A stretch of DNA of 64,000 nt. Source: Streptomyces sp. LX-29. GTDB lineage: Bacteria > Actinomycetota > Actinomycetes > Streptomycetales > Streptomycetaceae. Both the position numbers and the translations under genes were made by a program. Below the pieces are notes generated by a model. It did not search any database. It was not told the origin of the DNA and worked only from the letters and a program-made list of their open reading frames with translations. This document shows, in pieces, positions 42,836 to 51,153 of the stretch. Positions within the stretch are counted from its first letter, which is position 1. Each line of letters starts with the position of its first letter. Where the stretch lies: NCBI RefSeq assembly GCF_029541745.1, contig NZ_CP089746.1, positions 8,007,559 to 8,071,558 on the forward strand, read 5' to 3'.

Positions 42836-43388
42836 GCCGGACAGCTGGCGGAGACAGGGCACGGCAGCCCAAACAGGGGCCCGGACGCCAACGGGCCTCG
42901 GGACCGTTGACTGCCGGAACGTTGTCCACGATACGGGAGATGCCCCTTGCTGGAGGGGTGAGAGAGCCTCTATGTGCCACCCTGTGCCCCGAACTCCCAT
43001 GGCTTCGATCCCCCCTGCCTGGACTCCTTGAAAACGCGTCAGAGTGCCACTCGGGGGCTTTCTTGGCGCCTTGCCGCGTAGGGCCCCAGGTGCTATTTCC
43101 GGCGTACCCCTCCGCGGTCATCGGTGGCGCCGAGTCAGGCCGCCAGTCAGCAGCGGACGTTCACGGTTGCCGATGGTCGATGGTGCTGGCGAGCTGGTCG
43201 GCGTACTCCGTCGGGAGCGGCTTGAGCTGGGCGTGAGGGTGTTCGTTCGGTCCCGGGGGTGCGAGGCGGTGGGCGATCGGTTCCCGGTGCCTGCGGTGCC
43301 GTAGATGGTTTGCCGTGCCGGCGGCCGGGGTGGTGGGTGAGCCATCGGGCGGTGTTCCGCCTATTACGACACGGCGAGCATAAAACCA
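42836..43388. other. Long gyrB-tap intergenic region
   Basis: About 550 bases with no convincing gene. A minus-strand frame ending near 43159 reads NEHPHAQLKPLPTEYADQLA and could be the tail of a lost gene. The tap side becomes AT-rich after 43375. Confidence 0.4.
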
Positions 43389-43404
43389 GCCATAAAAATA
43401 TGGC
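43389..43404. promoter_or_regulatory. AT-rich palindrome before tap
   Basis: GCCATA (43389-43394), AAAA, TATGGC (43399-43404) is a perfect inverted repeat inside a 60-bp AT-rich pocket that ends about 20 bp before the tap start. It probably belongs to the tap-tpg promoter and could be the site of autoregulation by the Tap HTH. Confidence 0.55.
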
Positions 43405-43450
43405 GAGTCTATGCATAAGTTTGCGGTAGTGTTGGGGATGGAGGTGGAGG

Positions 43451-45700
43451 ATGCCGACCGAGGATGAGTTGTTCGCGGCCGTGGACGCGCTGCTGGAGGG
43501 CGAGCCGGAGCTGCCGTCCCCGGCGGAGCGCGCGCGACTGCGCGAGGCGGCCGGTGTCACGCAGGGCCGACTCGCGCAGGTGCTGCAGACGTCGACGCAG
43601 ACGGTGAGGAACTGGGAGGCGGGACGCTCGGAGCCGCGGCCACCGCGCCGTCAGGCGTACCAGCGGCTGCTGGACGGCTGGGCGGCCAAGTACACCGAGC
43701 CCGCTGACACCAAGCCCGAAGCGTTGCCGGTGCCGGAGACGTTCGCCAGCCCGGCAACCCCAGCGGCGGAGGAGGCGCAGCCGCAGGAGCAGGCGTCTGG
43801 CGCCGCGGCGGCTGCGGTTGTGACTGCTGCTGAGAGCGCCCAGCCTCGTCCCGCCGCCGTTCCCGCCCCGGCCGCCGCATCGCGCACCGCCAGGCCGTCG
43901 TCGACCTCGCGTCGCCCGGGCGTGAAGAAGGCCGCCCCGGCCGGCACCCCGACGTCCGGCGGCGCGTACGCGCACGGTCCGCTGCTCGTCATCGACGCCG
44001 GCACCGACCGGAATGTCACCGGCTACGGCGTCGGCGGCCTGCTCCTCGACGTGCCCGCCAAGTCCCTGCCCGCGCTGGTGGAGTGGACGCTCGCCGAGGC
44101 GCGGCTCGGCACGGAGAAGCTGCACGGCTCCGGGAAGGACGCCGACCCGTTGCTGGTGCTCACCCCGGCGGCGTGCGAGCGGTACGGGCTGCCCGTGGAG
44201 CTGTCCGAGGGGGAGCGGCTCGCCGGGCGGATCCCGGAGAACCACACGGTCGTCAAGCAGCTCGACCGGGCCGACTGGCAGCTCACCAAGCGTGGGCTCG
44301 GGCCGTGGGCGCGCATCTACCGACCCGCGCAGGGCCGCCGGCGGCAGTGCGTGCAGCTGTGCATTCCGTCGTGGCACGCCCTGGACGACCGTGCCTGGGG
44401 CCACGCCGCGCGGTTGGAGCCGGCGGAGCTCGCCCGGGTGCTGGGCGTCTACGCGACGCGGGTGATGACGCCGGTCGGGTCCACCGCCGTGACGGGCCTG
44501 GAGCTGATGACCGCGCTCAACCCACCCACGAGGGCGAGTGAGCCGGACGAGAACGGCAAGCGACACCCCGAGCACCGCCCCGGCTCGCTCGGCGTGCAGC
44601 CGATGGACCCGGCGCCGTGCGAGGCGACCGACGGACACCCGGTCCTGGCGGACCTGCCCCGCTTCCACGTGCGCGGCCCGGACGAGAAGCTGTTCGAGGA
44701 GGCGTACGACTGGGCGCGCGAGCTCACCGACGAGGAGTGCATGCGGCGCCACCTGGTCGGCATCGACGTCAACCTCGCCTTCGGCGCGGCCGCGAACGGC
44801 GCGGTCGTCGGCCTGTCGACGCCGCCCGAGCACGTCACCCACCCGACCTTCGACCCGACGCTGCCCGGCGCCTGGCTGGTCGACCTCTCCCACATCGACC
44901 TCTCCCGCGTCCTGGTCGGCAAGCAGTGGCGCCAACTCCAGGGCGACCTGCTGCCCAGCCCCTTCACACCCACCGGCGAGCGCCCGACCGGCCCCGCCTG
45001 GTACGCCACACCCACGGTCGCCTACGCGGTGGAGCTCGGCTACGACGTCGCCCCGCTCGAAGCGTGGGTGCGCCGAGAGAAGGGCAAGCCCCTCGACGGC
45101 TGGTACAAGCGACTGCGCGACGCGTACGTCCACACCATGGGCGACCTCGACGTCGGTGAGAAGCTGCCCCCGGCGGAGTTCCTGGCGGCCATGGACGGCT
45201 ACAAACAACGTGACCCGGAACTGGCGATCGTCCTGAACGCCATCAAGATGACCACGAAGGGCGGCATCGGCAAGCTGCGGGAGAAGGCCCGCGGTGGCGG
45301 CTGGCGCCCAGGGCAAGCGTGGCCGGCCCTCGCCCGGCCGACCTGGCGCCCCGACATCCGGGCCGCCGTCATCTCCCGCGCCCGGATCAACATGCACCGC
45401 AAGATGCTCCACCTCGCCGCGGCCACCGGCCGGTACCCGGTCGCGATCCTCTCGGACTGCGCCGTGTACGCCGCCGACGGTCCCAGCCCGCTGGACGTCC
45501 TGCCGTACGACGCCGACGGCAAGACCGTCCCGGGCTCCTTCCGACTCGGCGTGTCGCCCGGGATGGTCAAACACGAGGGCACCCAGACCGTGCTGTGGGG
45601 CGCGGCGGTCCACGAGCAGCTGGACGGGGACGGCAAGGTCGCCAACCTCGCCCGCTACATCAAAACGGGCGAGATCACCGCCAAGGACACCGGAGAGTAG
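43451..45700 (+). CDS. tap: Telomere-associated protein Tap
   Basis: A 749-aa protein, MPTEDELFAAVDALLEGEPE, close to the known Tap length. An N-terminal HTH (residues 30-60, REAAGVTQGRLAQVLQTSTQ, then TVRNWEAGRSE) and an Ala/Pro linker (85-170) precede the main domain. Tap binds the single-stranded telomere overhang and recruits Tpg for end patching of linear replicons. In the C-terminal half I see family-B-polymerase-like motifs: DVNLAF (A, D439), KMTTKGGIGKL (B, 599-609) and ILSDCAVYA (C, D669, second Asp replaced). GGAGGTGGAGG gives a strong ribosome site. tpg follows 12 bp after the stop. Confidence 0.93.
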   Translation: MPTEDELFAAVDALLEGEPELPSPAERARLREAAGVTQGRLAQVLQTSTQTVRNWEAGRSEPRPPRRQAYQRLLDGWAAKYTEPADTKPEALPVPETFASPATPAAEEAQPQEQASGAAAAAVVTAAESAQPRPAAVPAPAAASRTARPSSTSRRPGVKKAAPAGTPTSGGAYAHGPLLVIDAGTDRNVTGYGVGGLLLDVPAKSLPALVEWTLAEARLGTEKLHGSGKDADPLLVLTPAACERYGLPVELSEGERLAGRIPENHTVVKQLDRADWQLTKRGLGPWARIYRPAQGRRRQCVQLCIPSWHALDDRAWGHAARLEPAELARVLGVYATRVMTPVGSTAVTGLELMTALNPPTRASEPDENGKRHPEHRPGSLGVQPMDPAPCEATDGHPVLADLPRFHVRGPDEKLFEEAYDWARELTDEECMRRHLVGIDVNLAFGAAANGAVVGLSTPPEHVTHPTFDPTLPGAWLVDLSHIDLSRVLVGKQWRQLQGDLLPSPFTPTGERPTGPAWYATPTVAYAVELGYDVAPLEAWVRREKGKPLDGWYKRLRDAYVHTMGDLDVGEKLPPAEFLAAMDGYKQRDPELAIVLNAIKMTTKGGIGKLREKARGGGWRPGQAWPALARPTWRPDIRAAVISRARINMHRKMLHLAAATGRYPVAILSDCAVYAADGPSPLDVLPYDADGKTVPGSFRLGVSPGMVKHEGTQTVLWGAAVHEQLDGDGKVANLARYIKTGEITAKDTGE

Positions 45701-45712
45701 GAGACGAGGTCG

Positions 45713-46270
45713 ATGGCCACCGTCGGGGAAGGGCTCGACAAGGCGGTCCAGGGCGCGTTCACGCGCCCCATCCCGAAGTCCGCCGGCGCCCAGATGCGGT
45801 ACCTGGTCAGGCAGCACAAGGGCAGCACCAAGCAGGTCGCCCAGCTACTCGACATCACCCAGCGCACCGTCGAGCGGTATGTGAAGGACCAGATCAAGAA
45901 ACCCCGGCCGCACCTCGCCGCCCGCATAGAGCGGGAGGTCCGCCGCCGGTGGCAGCCACAGGTCCGAGCCAAGGCCAAGCAGGCCGCGGCCACGACCGGC
46001 GGCATCATGATCGACACCCGCGCCCGCTTCGGCTTCACCGCCGCCCCCGGCAGCACCGATGACGCCCGACTACGCCACCTCACCCTGGCCCTACCCCCGC
46101 GCCACGCCGCCCGCCTCTTCGACGCCCAAGAGGCCGGCGCCACCGAGCAGCATCTGCAACAGATCGCCGCGGAGGCCCTGGGCGAGGTCTACTTCCGCGA
46201 CGACGGGCGCCGCGCCCACGGCTTGGAGGTCGAGCTCACGGACCTCGAACACGTCGAGTTCGACCTGTAG
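45713..46270 (+). CDS. tpg: Telomere terminal protein Tpg
   Basis: A 185-aa protein, MATVGEGLDKAVQGAFTRPI, of exactly the family length. It carries the Tpg signature KSAGAQMRYLVRQHKGSTKQ, an HTH at 38-58 (STKQVAQLLDITQRTVERYV), RWQPQVRAKAKQAAATTGGI and the C-terminal LEVELTDLEHVEFDL. Tpg is covalently attached to the 5' ends of linear Streptomyces replicons and primes the last Okazaki patch. Thr115 in GSTDDAR is the likely nucleotide-accepting residue by analogy with Thr114 reported for other Tpg. GGAGACGAGG precedes the ATG. It forms an operon with tap. Confidence 0.96.
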   Translation: MATVGEGLDKAVQGAFTRPIPKSAGAQMRYLVRQHKGSTKQVAQLLDITQRTVERYVKDQIKKPRPHLAARIEREVRRRWQPQVRAKAKQAAATTGGIMIDTRARFGFTAAPGSTDDARLRHLTLALPPRHAARLFDAQEAGATEQHLQQIAAEALGEVYFRDDGRRAHGLEVELTDLEHVEFDL

Positions 46271-46391
46271 GCGGCGGTCACACGACGCGGCTTCGGCCCA
46301 CCGGTGACTGAGGGCTCCACTTGGCGGGTGAGCGCCTGAGTCGGCGACACCGAGTGTGAGGGGCGGCGGGTACCGGCCCTGCGCCAGCTGA

Positions 46392-46847
46392 TCAGTCGGC
46401 GGCGACGGCCTCCACCGCGGTGGGGACGAGCACGACCTCCTGGGGGGTCCAGCAGTCCGAACGCTCGGTCGCCACGTCGGCCGTGCACCAGCGGCAGACG
46501 AGGTTCGGGCCGTCGCAGCCGTCCAGGCCGCAGCAGCCGTTCCGCCGTCCGCGCAGCGAGGTGAGCTCGGTGCCGTGCACATCGGCCCGGGCCAGGACGA
46601 TGCCGTTCAACCCCGCGCGCTGGAGTCCCAGGGCCGCCCCTGTGGAACGTGGCCGGAAGACTCGCTCCCCGGCCTCCGGCGGATCGTAGGCGAAGGTGCC
46701 CGGACGCATCCGCGGCGGGCACCCCTCGTCCTTCGGCAGCGCGTACGGCACCGGGGCGCTGTCCGCATCGGGCAGCGGCACCTCTCGTACGGGTGCGGTG
46801 ACATCGCCGTGACAGCGGCGGCAGCGGAAGACGACCATGCCTGCCAT
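46392..46847 (-). CDS. Cys-rich hypothetical protein
   Basis: A 151-aa protein, MAGMVVFRCRRCHGDVTAPV. Cysteines come in pairs: CRRC (9-12), GCCGLDGCDG (about 112-121) and CRWC (126-129), then DCWTP, consistent with one or two zinc ribbons. I recall Streptomyces proteins with the same GLDGCDGPN block, all of unknown role. ATG 46847 has GGGAGCGG upstream. It converges with tpg, with a 121-base gap that holds nothing clear. Confidence 0.65.
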   Translation of the reverse strand: MAGMVVFRCRRCHGDVTAPVREVPLPDADSAPVPYALPKDEGCPPRMRPGTFAYDPPEAGERVFRPRSTGAALGLQRAGLNGIVLARADVHGTELTSLRGRRNGCCGLDGCDGPNLVCRWCTADVATERSDCWTPQEVVLVPTAVEAVAAD

Positions 46848-47116
46848 TGTCCGCTCCCGAGCGAGCCCGGCGCCTCCCGATTCGGGGGGTCCCTCTCGAC
46901 CGGGACAGGGGAGCCACGTTGGCGGCGCGGTCCCCTCTGTCCCGGCGGCGCACAAATATTCGGTTGCCTGTTGGCGATGGTGGTGGATGCAATGTCCGGC
47001 ATGATCACGCAGGTGCGCTCGCCGCGGCGAGATGAGATCGACGCGTACCACCGGGTCTTGCCATTCGGCGATCTGGGCAACCTGCGACCGGATCGTCACG
47101 CGGGAGACGTCAACGC

Positions 47117-48229
47117 ATGAATACGTCACCATCGTCATCCGAAGCGAAGCGGACTGACGGTTCATCAGTGCGGATCGGCGCTCTCGTTCCGCTGACTCGG
47201 CCTGGCTGGGTCGAGGCAGGCCAGCACCTGCTCGCTGGACTCGAGATGGCCGTTCGCGATGTCAATGACGCCGGCGGGATCGTCGGAAGGCCACTCGAGC
47301 TGGTGGTCCGAGACACCGCGGCTGATCCACAGAAGGCTGCGGCGGCCGTAGACGAACTGGCTCGCCTGGGGGTGGCCGCCTTGGCGGGGGAGTACCACAG
47401 CGTCGTCGCTCGCGCCGCTGCCGCCAGGGCGGACGCCCTCGGCGTGCCGTTCCTCTGCTCGTCGGCGGTTCTCGACGCGCTCACCGAACAGCCGACTGAA
47501 TGGGTCGCGCGCCTCTGCCCGGCGCAGTCCCACGGCTGGCAGATCTACGCGGACTTCCTCCTCAGCGCGGGCCACAGTCGAATCGCCGTAGCGGCCCAGC
47601 CGAGTGTCTACTGGGCATCCGGAGCCCGCATTCTGCGGGACTACCTCGCTCCACGCGGCGGCACCGTCATCGAACTCGACATGGGCGCGCTCGCCCCCAC
47701 GACCGTGTGCGACGAACTCGTCCACCATGGCGCGACGGCCCTCCTCCTTCTGACCGGCCACCCGGAGCCGGCAGTGTCGATCGTCAAGTCTGTCCGCCGC
47801 GACCAGCGCCTCACCGAGATCATGATCGGTGCTCCGGCCGGGCAACCGGAGTTCGCCGAATGGGCGGCACTCCTGGGCGACGACGGCTCAGCGATCCCGT
47901 TCTTGCGCTACCTGCCCGAGCGTCTCAGTCGCCTCGGTGCACGCGTCGAGTCGGCCCTCCTCGAGCGGCTGGGCGAAGCGCCTTCCTTCGTCGCCTTCGA
48001 GGGCTACGACACGGTCACCGTCCTCGCCGATCTGCTGCGTTCTCACGGCGCGGACCGGGCGCGCATCGCCGAATCCTGGCCGCGCGTGGCAGTCGAAGGC
48101 ACCCGCGGGCAGATCCGGTTCTCCCGCACGCCGGGCATCAGCGTCTGGCAATGGGCTTGGACGTCAGTCCAAGTCGTCGATCGGGATCCGGCGGACCTCC
48201 ATCGCTTTCGGATCCTTCGCACCAGCTGA
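47117..48229 (+). CDS. Periplasmic-binding-fold type I ligand-binding protein, cytoplasmic
   Basis: A 370-aa protein, MNTSPSSSEAKRTDGSSVRI. The fold of Leu/Ile/Val-binding proteins is clear: IGALVPLTRPGWVEAGQHLL, AVRDVNDAGGIVGRPLELVV, RDTAADPQKAAAAVDELARL, and FVAFEGYDTVTVLADLLRSH near the end. Unlike transport receptors it has neither a signal peptide nor a lipobox, so it probably stays in the cytoplasm, as AmiC does as an amide sensor. No ABC permease or antiterminator gene is adjacent. Start ATG 47117; the 270-base region before it is AT-richer and likely holds its promoter. Confidence 0.82.
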   Translation: MNTSPSSSEAKRTDGSSVRIGALVPLTRPGWVEAGQHLLAGLEMAVRDVNDAGGIVGRPLELVVRDTAADPQKAAAAVDELARLGVAALAGEYHSVVARAAAARADALGVPFLCSSAVLDALTEQPTEWVARLCPAQSHGWQIYADFLLSAGHSRIAVAAQPSVYWASGARILRDYLAPRGGTVIELDMGALAPTTVCDELVHHGATALLLLTGHPEPAVSIVKSVRRDQRLTEIMIGAPAGQPEFAEWAALLGDDGSAIPFLRYLPERLSRLGARVESALLERLGEAPSFVAFEGYDTVTVLADLLRSHGADRARIAESWPRVAVEGTRGQIRFSRTPGISVWQWAWTSVQVVDRDPADLHRFRILRTS

Positions 48230-48388
48230 GACCACGGCGATTCGGGTGCGCACCGGGTCAGTCCCGGGGCGGGTGCGGCTGGACCAGGGACGGGGTGTCG
48301 TTGCCGCTGGCGTTGGGCCTGGTAGTGCCGTACGGGCGCAGGCCCCAGAGCCGGGAGCGCACCATCGTCGCGGCTACCGACGGCCTGG

Positions 48389-48925
48389 CTAATGGATCAG
48401 GGCATTCGCACTGATGATCACTAGGCCGATCAACATATCGAGGCATCCTGCCCGGCACGAGGACGGCCACCTGTGCCCAGCGGTGCGGGCGGCCGAAGTG
48501 CCCAAGCCGAACAAGGCGACGGTATTGAACAGCAGGGCAGCGTCTACAGCCGTGGCCTCTGCCCACCACCCGGCTACCGCGGCAAGCAGCATGCCCACCG
48601 TGGGCAGCACGGCGGCGACCAGTGGCCACTCGGCGAGCACCGACCGAAGCCTGCTCGGGGTGGCTGCCCCGTCGACGGACGCACGCTGGGCGATGACGTG
48701 CGCGTACCCGTGGGCGGCACTCGACGCCAGCGCGGTGAGCAGTACCCACAGCGCGTCCGAACCGGGATCGGCCGTCTCGCCCGTCGCGTCCAGCGCGGCC
48801 ACCATGGCGCTGGCCAGCACCAGTCCGTAGATGCCACTGAACAGCCACTGCTCCGGCGGCCGTCGCCGCAAGGTCCCCGTTGGTGCGACGCCCTCGGGGC
48901 CGTCATGGTCAGCGCGGTCGGGCAT
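48389..48925 (-). CDS. Hypothetical integral membrane protein
   Basis: A 178-aa protein, MPDRADHDGPEGVAPTGTLR. Four to five membrane segments: WLFSGIYGLVLASAMVAALD, ALWVLLTALASSAAHGYAHV, WPLVAAVLPTVGMLLAAVAG, ALLFNTVALFGLGTSAARTA and LDMLIGLVIISANALIH. A His in AHGYAHVIAQ within the second segment is conserved-looking. I do not recognise a family with certainty. It converges with the binding-protein gene. Confidence 0.65.
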   Translation of the reverse strand: MPDRADHDGPEGVAPTGTLRRRPPEQWLFSGIYGLVLASAMVAALDATGETADPGSDALWVLLTALASSAAHGYAHVIAQRASVDGAATPSRLRSVLAEWPLVAAVLPTVGMLLAAVAGWWAEATAVDAALLFNTVALFGLGTSAARTAGHRWPSSCRAGCLDMLIGLVIISANALIH

Positions 48926-49336
48926 CGCATCGCCTCGGTGCGGGAAGAGGGCTGGGTCTGCACATGCTCACCCGCGTGACGTCACGGAACACGACGCCAC
49001 GCGAGTGAGCATGATTGTTGTGCCTGAAGGGGGGTCAGGGTGCCGGTGTCGGATGCCGTGCCGGTAACGGCCGGCACGGCATCCCACTGGCTCAGCGTCC
49101 CACGACACCCGGACGGCGATCACCGCGCCCCACGTCCGCCTCCAAGTCCTGGTCCCCGAGTTGGCCGGCCCCGCCCAGCAGACCGCCGATGCCACGTACG
49201 CCCTGCGCAATGCCACCGGCAGCGCCGAGCTGGACGCCCTGCGACGTACGGCCAAGGAAGCGTCCGCGGCCTTCATCGCTGCGGCCGCCGCGCTGCTGAA
49301 CCCCCACCACCGCTGATCGCCCCGAAGGAGGCCACC
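48926..49336. other. Gap with a small-gene remnant
   Basis: On the plus strand a frame ending at 49317 reads TAITAPHVRLQVLVPELAGP, then TADATYALRNATGSAELDAL and KEASAAFIAAAAALLNPHHR, which has coding-like composition, but it lacks a start codon after the in-frame stop upstream. It looks like the 3' part of a small Streptomyces gene whose 5' end is lost. GAAGGAGG follows for the next frame. Confidence 0.4.
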
Positions 49337-49705
49337 GTGACGAACACCTCCCCGAACCCCGCCGAGACGCTGGCCGGGGCCGGGGCCGGGGCCGGGGCCG
49401 GGGCCGGGGCCGCGGTGGCGGGCCGGCCGCGCCCGCCCTCGCCCCGCGCCATCGAACGCCGCGGTGACGCTCCGCATGGGGCGACCGCTCTGGCCACGGG
49501 CGTGCCCCGTGCCGCGAGAAGATCCGAGCGCGACCCGTCAGCGACGTCGGCGGGTGTTGAGCCGGGCGGCCTGGCGCGTCAGGTGGTCGCGCTCGGCCAG
49601 GTTGGGTGCCTTGTGAGCGGCCTCGGCGTACAGCCGTGCCGCCGTCGCCAGGTCGCCGTCGCGCTCGTGGAGGTACGCCGCCACCGCGGCATGGCGAGGC
49701 AGTGA
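49337..49705 (+). CDS. Doubtful ORF with (Gly-Ala) repeat, probably broken gene
   Basis: GTG 49337 follows a strong GAAGGAGG site and reads MTNTSPNPAETLAGAGAGAG. A (CCGGGG)5 run at 49374-49403 encodes the Gly-Ala stretch. After about residue 65 the frame is antisense to the sigma-factor gene and loses protein-like character. The true gene was probably shifted by expansion of the hexanucleotide repeat. I give it low confidence as a functional gene. Confidence 0.3.
   Translation: MTNTSPNPAETLAGAGAGAGAGAGAAVAGRPRPPSPRAIERRGDAPHGATALATGVPRAARRSERDPSATSAGVEPGGLARQVVALGQVGCLVSGLGVQPCRRRQVAVALVEVRRHRGMARQ
49374..49403. repeat. (CCGGGG)5 hexanucleotide run
   Basis: Five perfect tandem copies of CCGGGG, a candidate slippage site inside the doubtful ORF that starts at 49337. 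Confidence 0.9.
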
Positions 49706-50749
49706 GGCGTCCAACTCGGCGAGCGCCGCCAGGCCGGCGCGCGGTCCGTCGGCCTCGCCGACGGCGACCGCGCGGTTGAGCCGGACGATCGGGCTGTCGG
49801 TCAGGCGCGTGAGCTCGTCGTACCACTCGACGATCTGCACCCAGTCGGTCTCCTCGGCGGTGGACGCGTCGGCGTGGAGTGCCGCGATGGCGGCCTGGGC
49901 CTGGAACTCGCCCAGCCGGTCGCGGGCCAGGGCGGTCTGGAGGATCCCGACGCCCTCGGCGATCAACGCAGTGTCCCACCGGCCGCGGTCCTGCTCGGCG
50001 AGCGGCACCAGGCTGCCGTCGGGCGCGGTGCGGGCGGCGCGTCGAGCGTGGTGGAGCAGCATGAGGGCGAGCAGCCCGGCCACCTCGGGGTGGTCGACGG
50101 CGGCCGCGAGTTGCCGGGTGAGCCGGATGGCCTCGGCGGCGAGGTCGACATCGCCGGAGTAGCCCTCGTTGAAGACCAGGTAGAGGACGCGCAGCACGGT
50201 GGCGACATCGCCGGGCCGGTCGAATCGCACGTCGGAGACGGTGCGCTTGGCCCGGCTGATCCGCTGCGCCATGGTCGCCTCGGGCACCAGGTAGGCCTGG
50301 GCGATCTGGCGGGTGGTGAGCCCGCCGACGGCGCGCAGGGTGAGCGCGACCGCGGACGCCGGTGTCAGCGACGGGTGGGCGCACAGGAAGTAGAGCTGGA
50401 GCGTGTCGTCCGCCGCGGGCGCGGGCCCGGGCGCCGGCTCCTCCTCGAAGCGGTCCTCACGCCGGCGGCGGGCGGCGTCGGCGCGCGTCGCGTCGAGGAA
50501 CTTGCGCCAGGCCACGGTGACCAGCCAGCCCTTGGCGTCCCGTATGGGGTCTCCCCTGCTCGAGCGAAGCCGAGAGCTTGGGGAAGGGTCGGCCGGCCAC
50601 ACCCGGAGCGCCTCGACCAGAGCGTCCTGCACGGCGTCCTCGGCCGCCGCGAAGTCGGCTCCGCGGCGGACGAGGACGGTGAGCACGCTCGGCGTGAGGC
50701 TCCTGAGCAGGAGCTCGTCCATCGGTGACGTCATTCCGTGAGACGTCAT
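49538..50749 (-). CDS. ECF42-type sigma factor with TPR-like tail
   Basis: A 403-aa protein. The ATG at 50749 overlaps the stop of the upstream gene (ATGA). Region 2 (GADFAAAEDAVQDALVEALR, then DAKGWLVTVAWRKFLDATRA) and region 4 (LTTRQIAQAYLVPEATMAQR, then ISRAKRTV) are followed by a 200-residue helical extension with LYLVFNEGYSG and LLHHARRAART, diagnostic of the ECF42 group (DUF6596). These sigma factors sit beside YCII/DGPF genes, as here, and lack a classical anti-sigma. A 12-residue insertion at about 56-67 (SPSSRLRSSRGD) in region 2 comes from an inserted palindromic repeat at 50552-50584. Confidence 0.9.
   Translation of the reverse strand: MTSHGMTSPMDELLLRSLTPSVLTVLVRRGADFAAAEDAVQDALVEALRVWPADPSPSSRLRSSRGDPIRDAKGWLVTVAWRKFLDATRADAARRRREDRFEEEPAPGPAPAADDTLQLYFLCAHPSLTPASAVALTLRAVGGLTTRQIAQAYLVPEATMAQRISRAKRTVSDVRFDRPGDVATVLRVLYLVFNEGYSGDVDLAAEAIRLTRQLAAAVDHPEVAGLLALMLLHHARRAARTAPDGSLVPLAEQDRGRWDTALIAEGVGILQTALARDRLGEFQAQAAIAALHADASTAEETDWVQIVEWYDELTRLTDSPIVRLNRAVAVGEADGPRAGLAALAELDASLPRHAAVAAYLHERDGDLATAARLYAEAAHKAPNLAERDHLTRQAARLNTRRRR
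50552..50584. repeat. Palindromic repeat inserted in-frame in the sigma gene
   Basis: TCCCC-TGCTCGAGCG-AAGC-CGAGAGC-TTGGGGA forms an imperfect hairpin. I recall this sequence type (CTCGGCTTCGCTCGAG core flanked by C and G runs) as a dispersed intergenic repeat in Streptomyces. Here it lies within region 2 of an ECF sigma gene and keeps the frame. Confidence 0.65.
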
Positions 50750-51153
50750 TCCGTGATGGTGGGCGGTGCGGTCAGGAAGGGGCGCACCTCCAGCCACTCG
50801 TGGATCGGCCTGCCGCCGGCCCCCGGCGCGGCCGACAGCTCCCCGGCCAGCTCGACGGCCCGCTCGTAGCTGTCGACGTCGATGATCATCCAGCCGGCGA
50901 TGAGGTCCTTGGTCTCCGCGAACGGTCCGTCGGTGACCGGCGGGCGCCCCTCACCGTCGTACCGGACCCACGCTCCCTCGGGGGCGAGCGCCTGACCGTC
51001 GACGAACTCGCCGGTCCTCTCCAGCCGGGCCGCGAAGTCGTTCATGTACTGCACATGCGCCGAGATCTCCTCCGGCGTCCACTGGTCCATCGGCACGTCG
51101 TTGATCGAAGCCGGGGCGCCGCGGTAGTGCTTGAGCAGCAGATACTTGGCCAT
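50746..51153 (-). CDS. YCII-related (DGPF) protein
   Basis: A 135-aa protein, MAKYLLLKHYRGAPASINDV. The YCII/DGPF motif is VTDGPFAETKDLIAGWMIID, followed by VDSYERAVELAGELSAAPGA and IHEWLEVRPF. These ferredoxin-like-fold proteins are the conserved partners of ECF42 sigma factors, with a catalytic or sensory role that is not settled. The stop overlaps the sigma start by four bases, so the two are translationally coupled. ATG 51153 follows GAGGAGGCC. Confidence 0.92.
   Translation of the reverse strand: MAKYLLLKHYRGAPASINDVPMDQWTPEEISAHVQYMNDFAARLERTGEFVDGQALAPEGAWVRYDGEGRPPVTDGPFAETKDLIAGWMIIDVDSYERAVELAGELSAAPGAGGRPIHEWLEVRPFLTAPPTITE

Noticed and set aside
40276..43236. Very long plus-strand open frame opposite gyrB
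   Set aside because: It is antisense to a clearly conserved GyrB; high GC produces long shadow frames, and its translation has no domain.
43409..45817. Long minus-strand frame opposite tap
   Set aside because: Antisense shadow of a conserved gene; low-complexity Arg/Gly/Val-rich translation.
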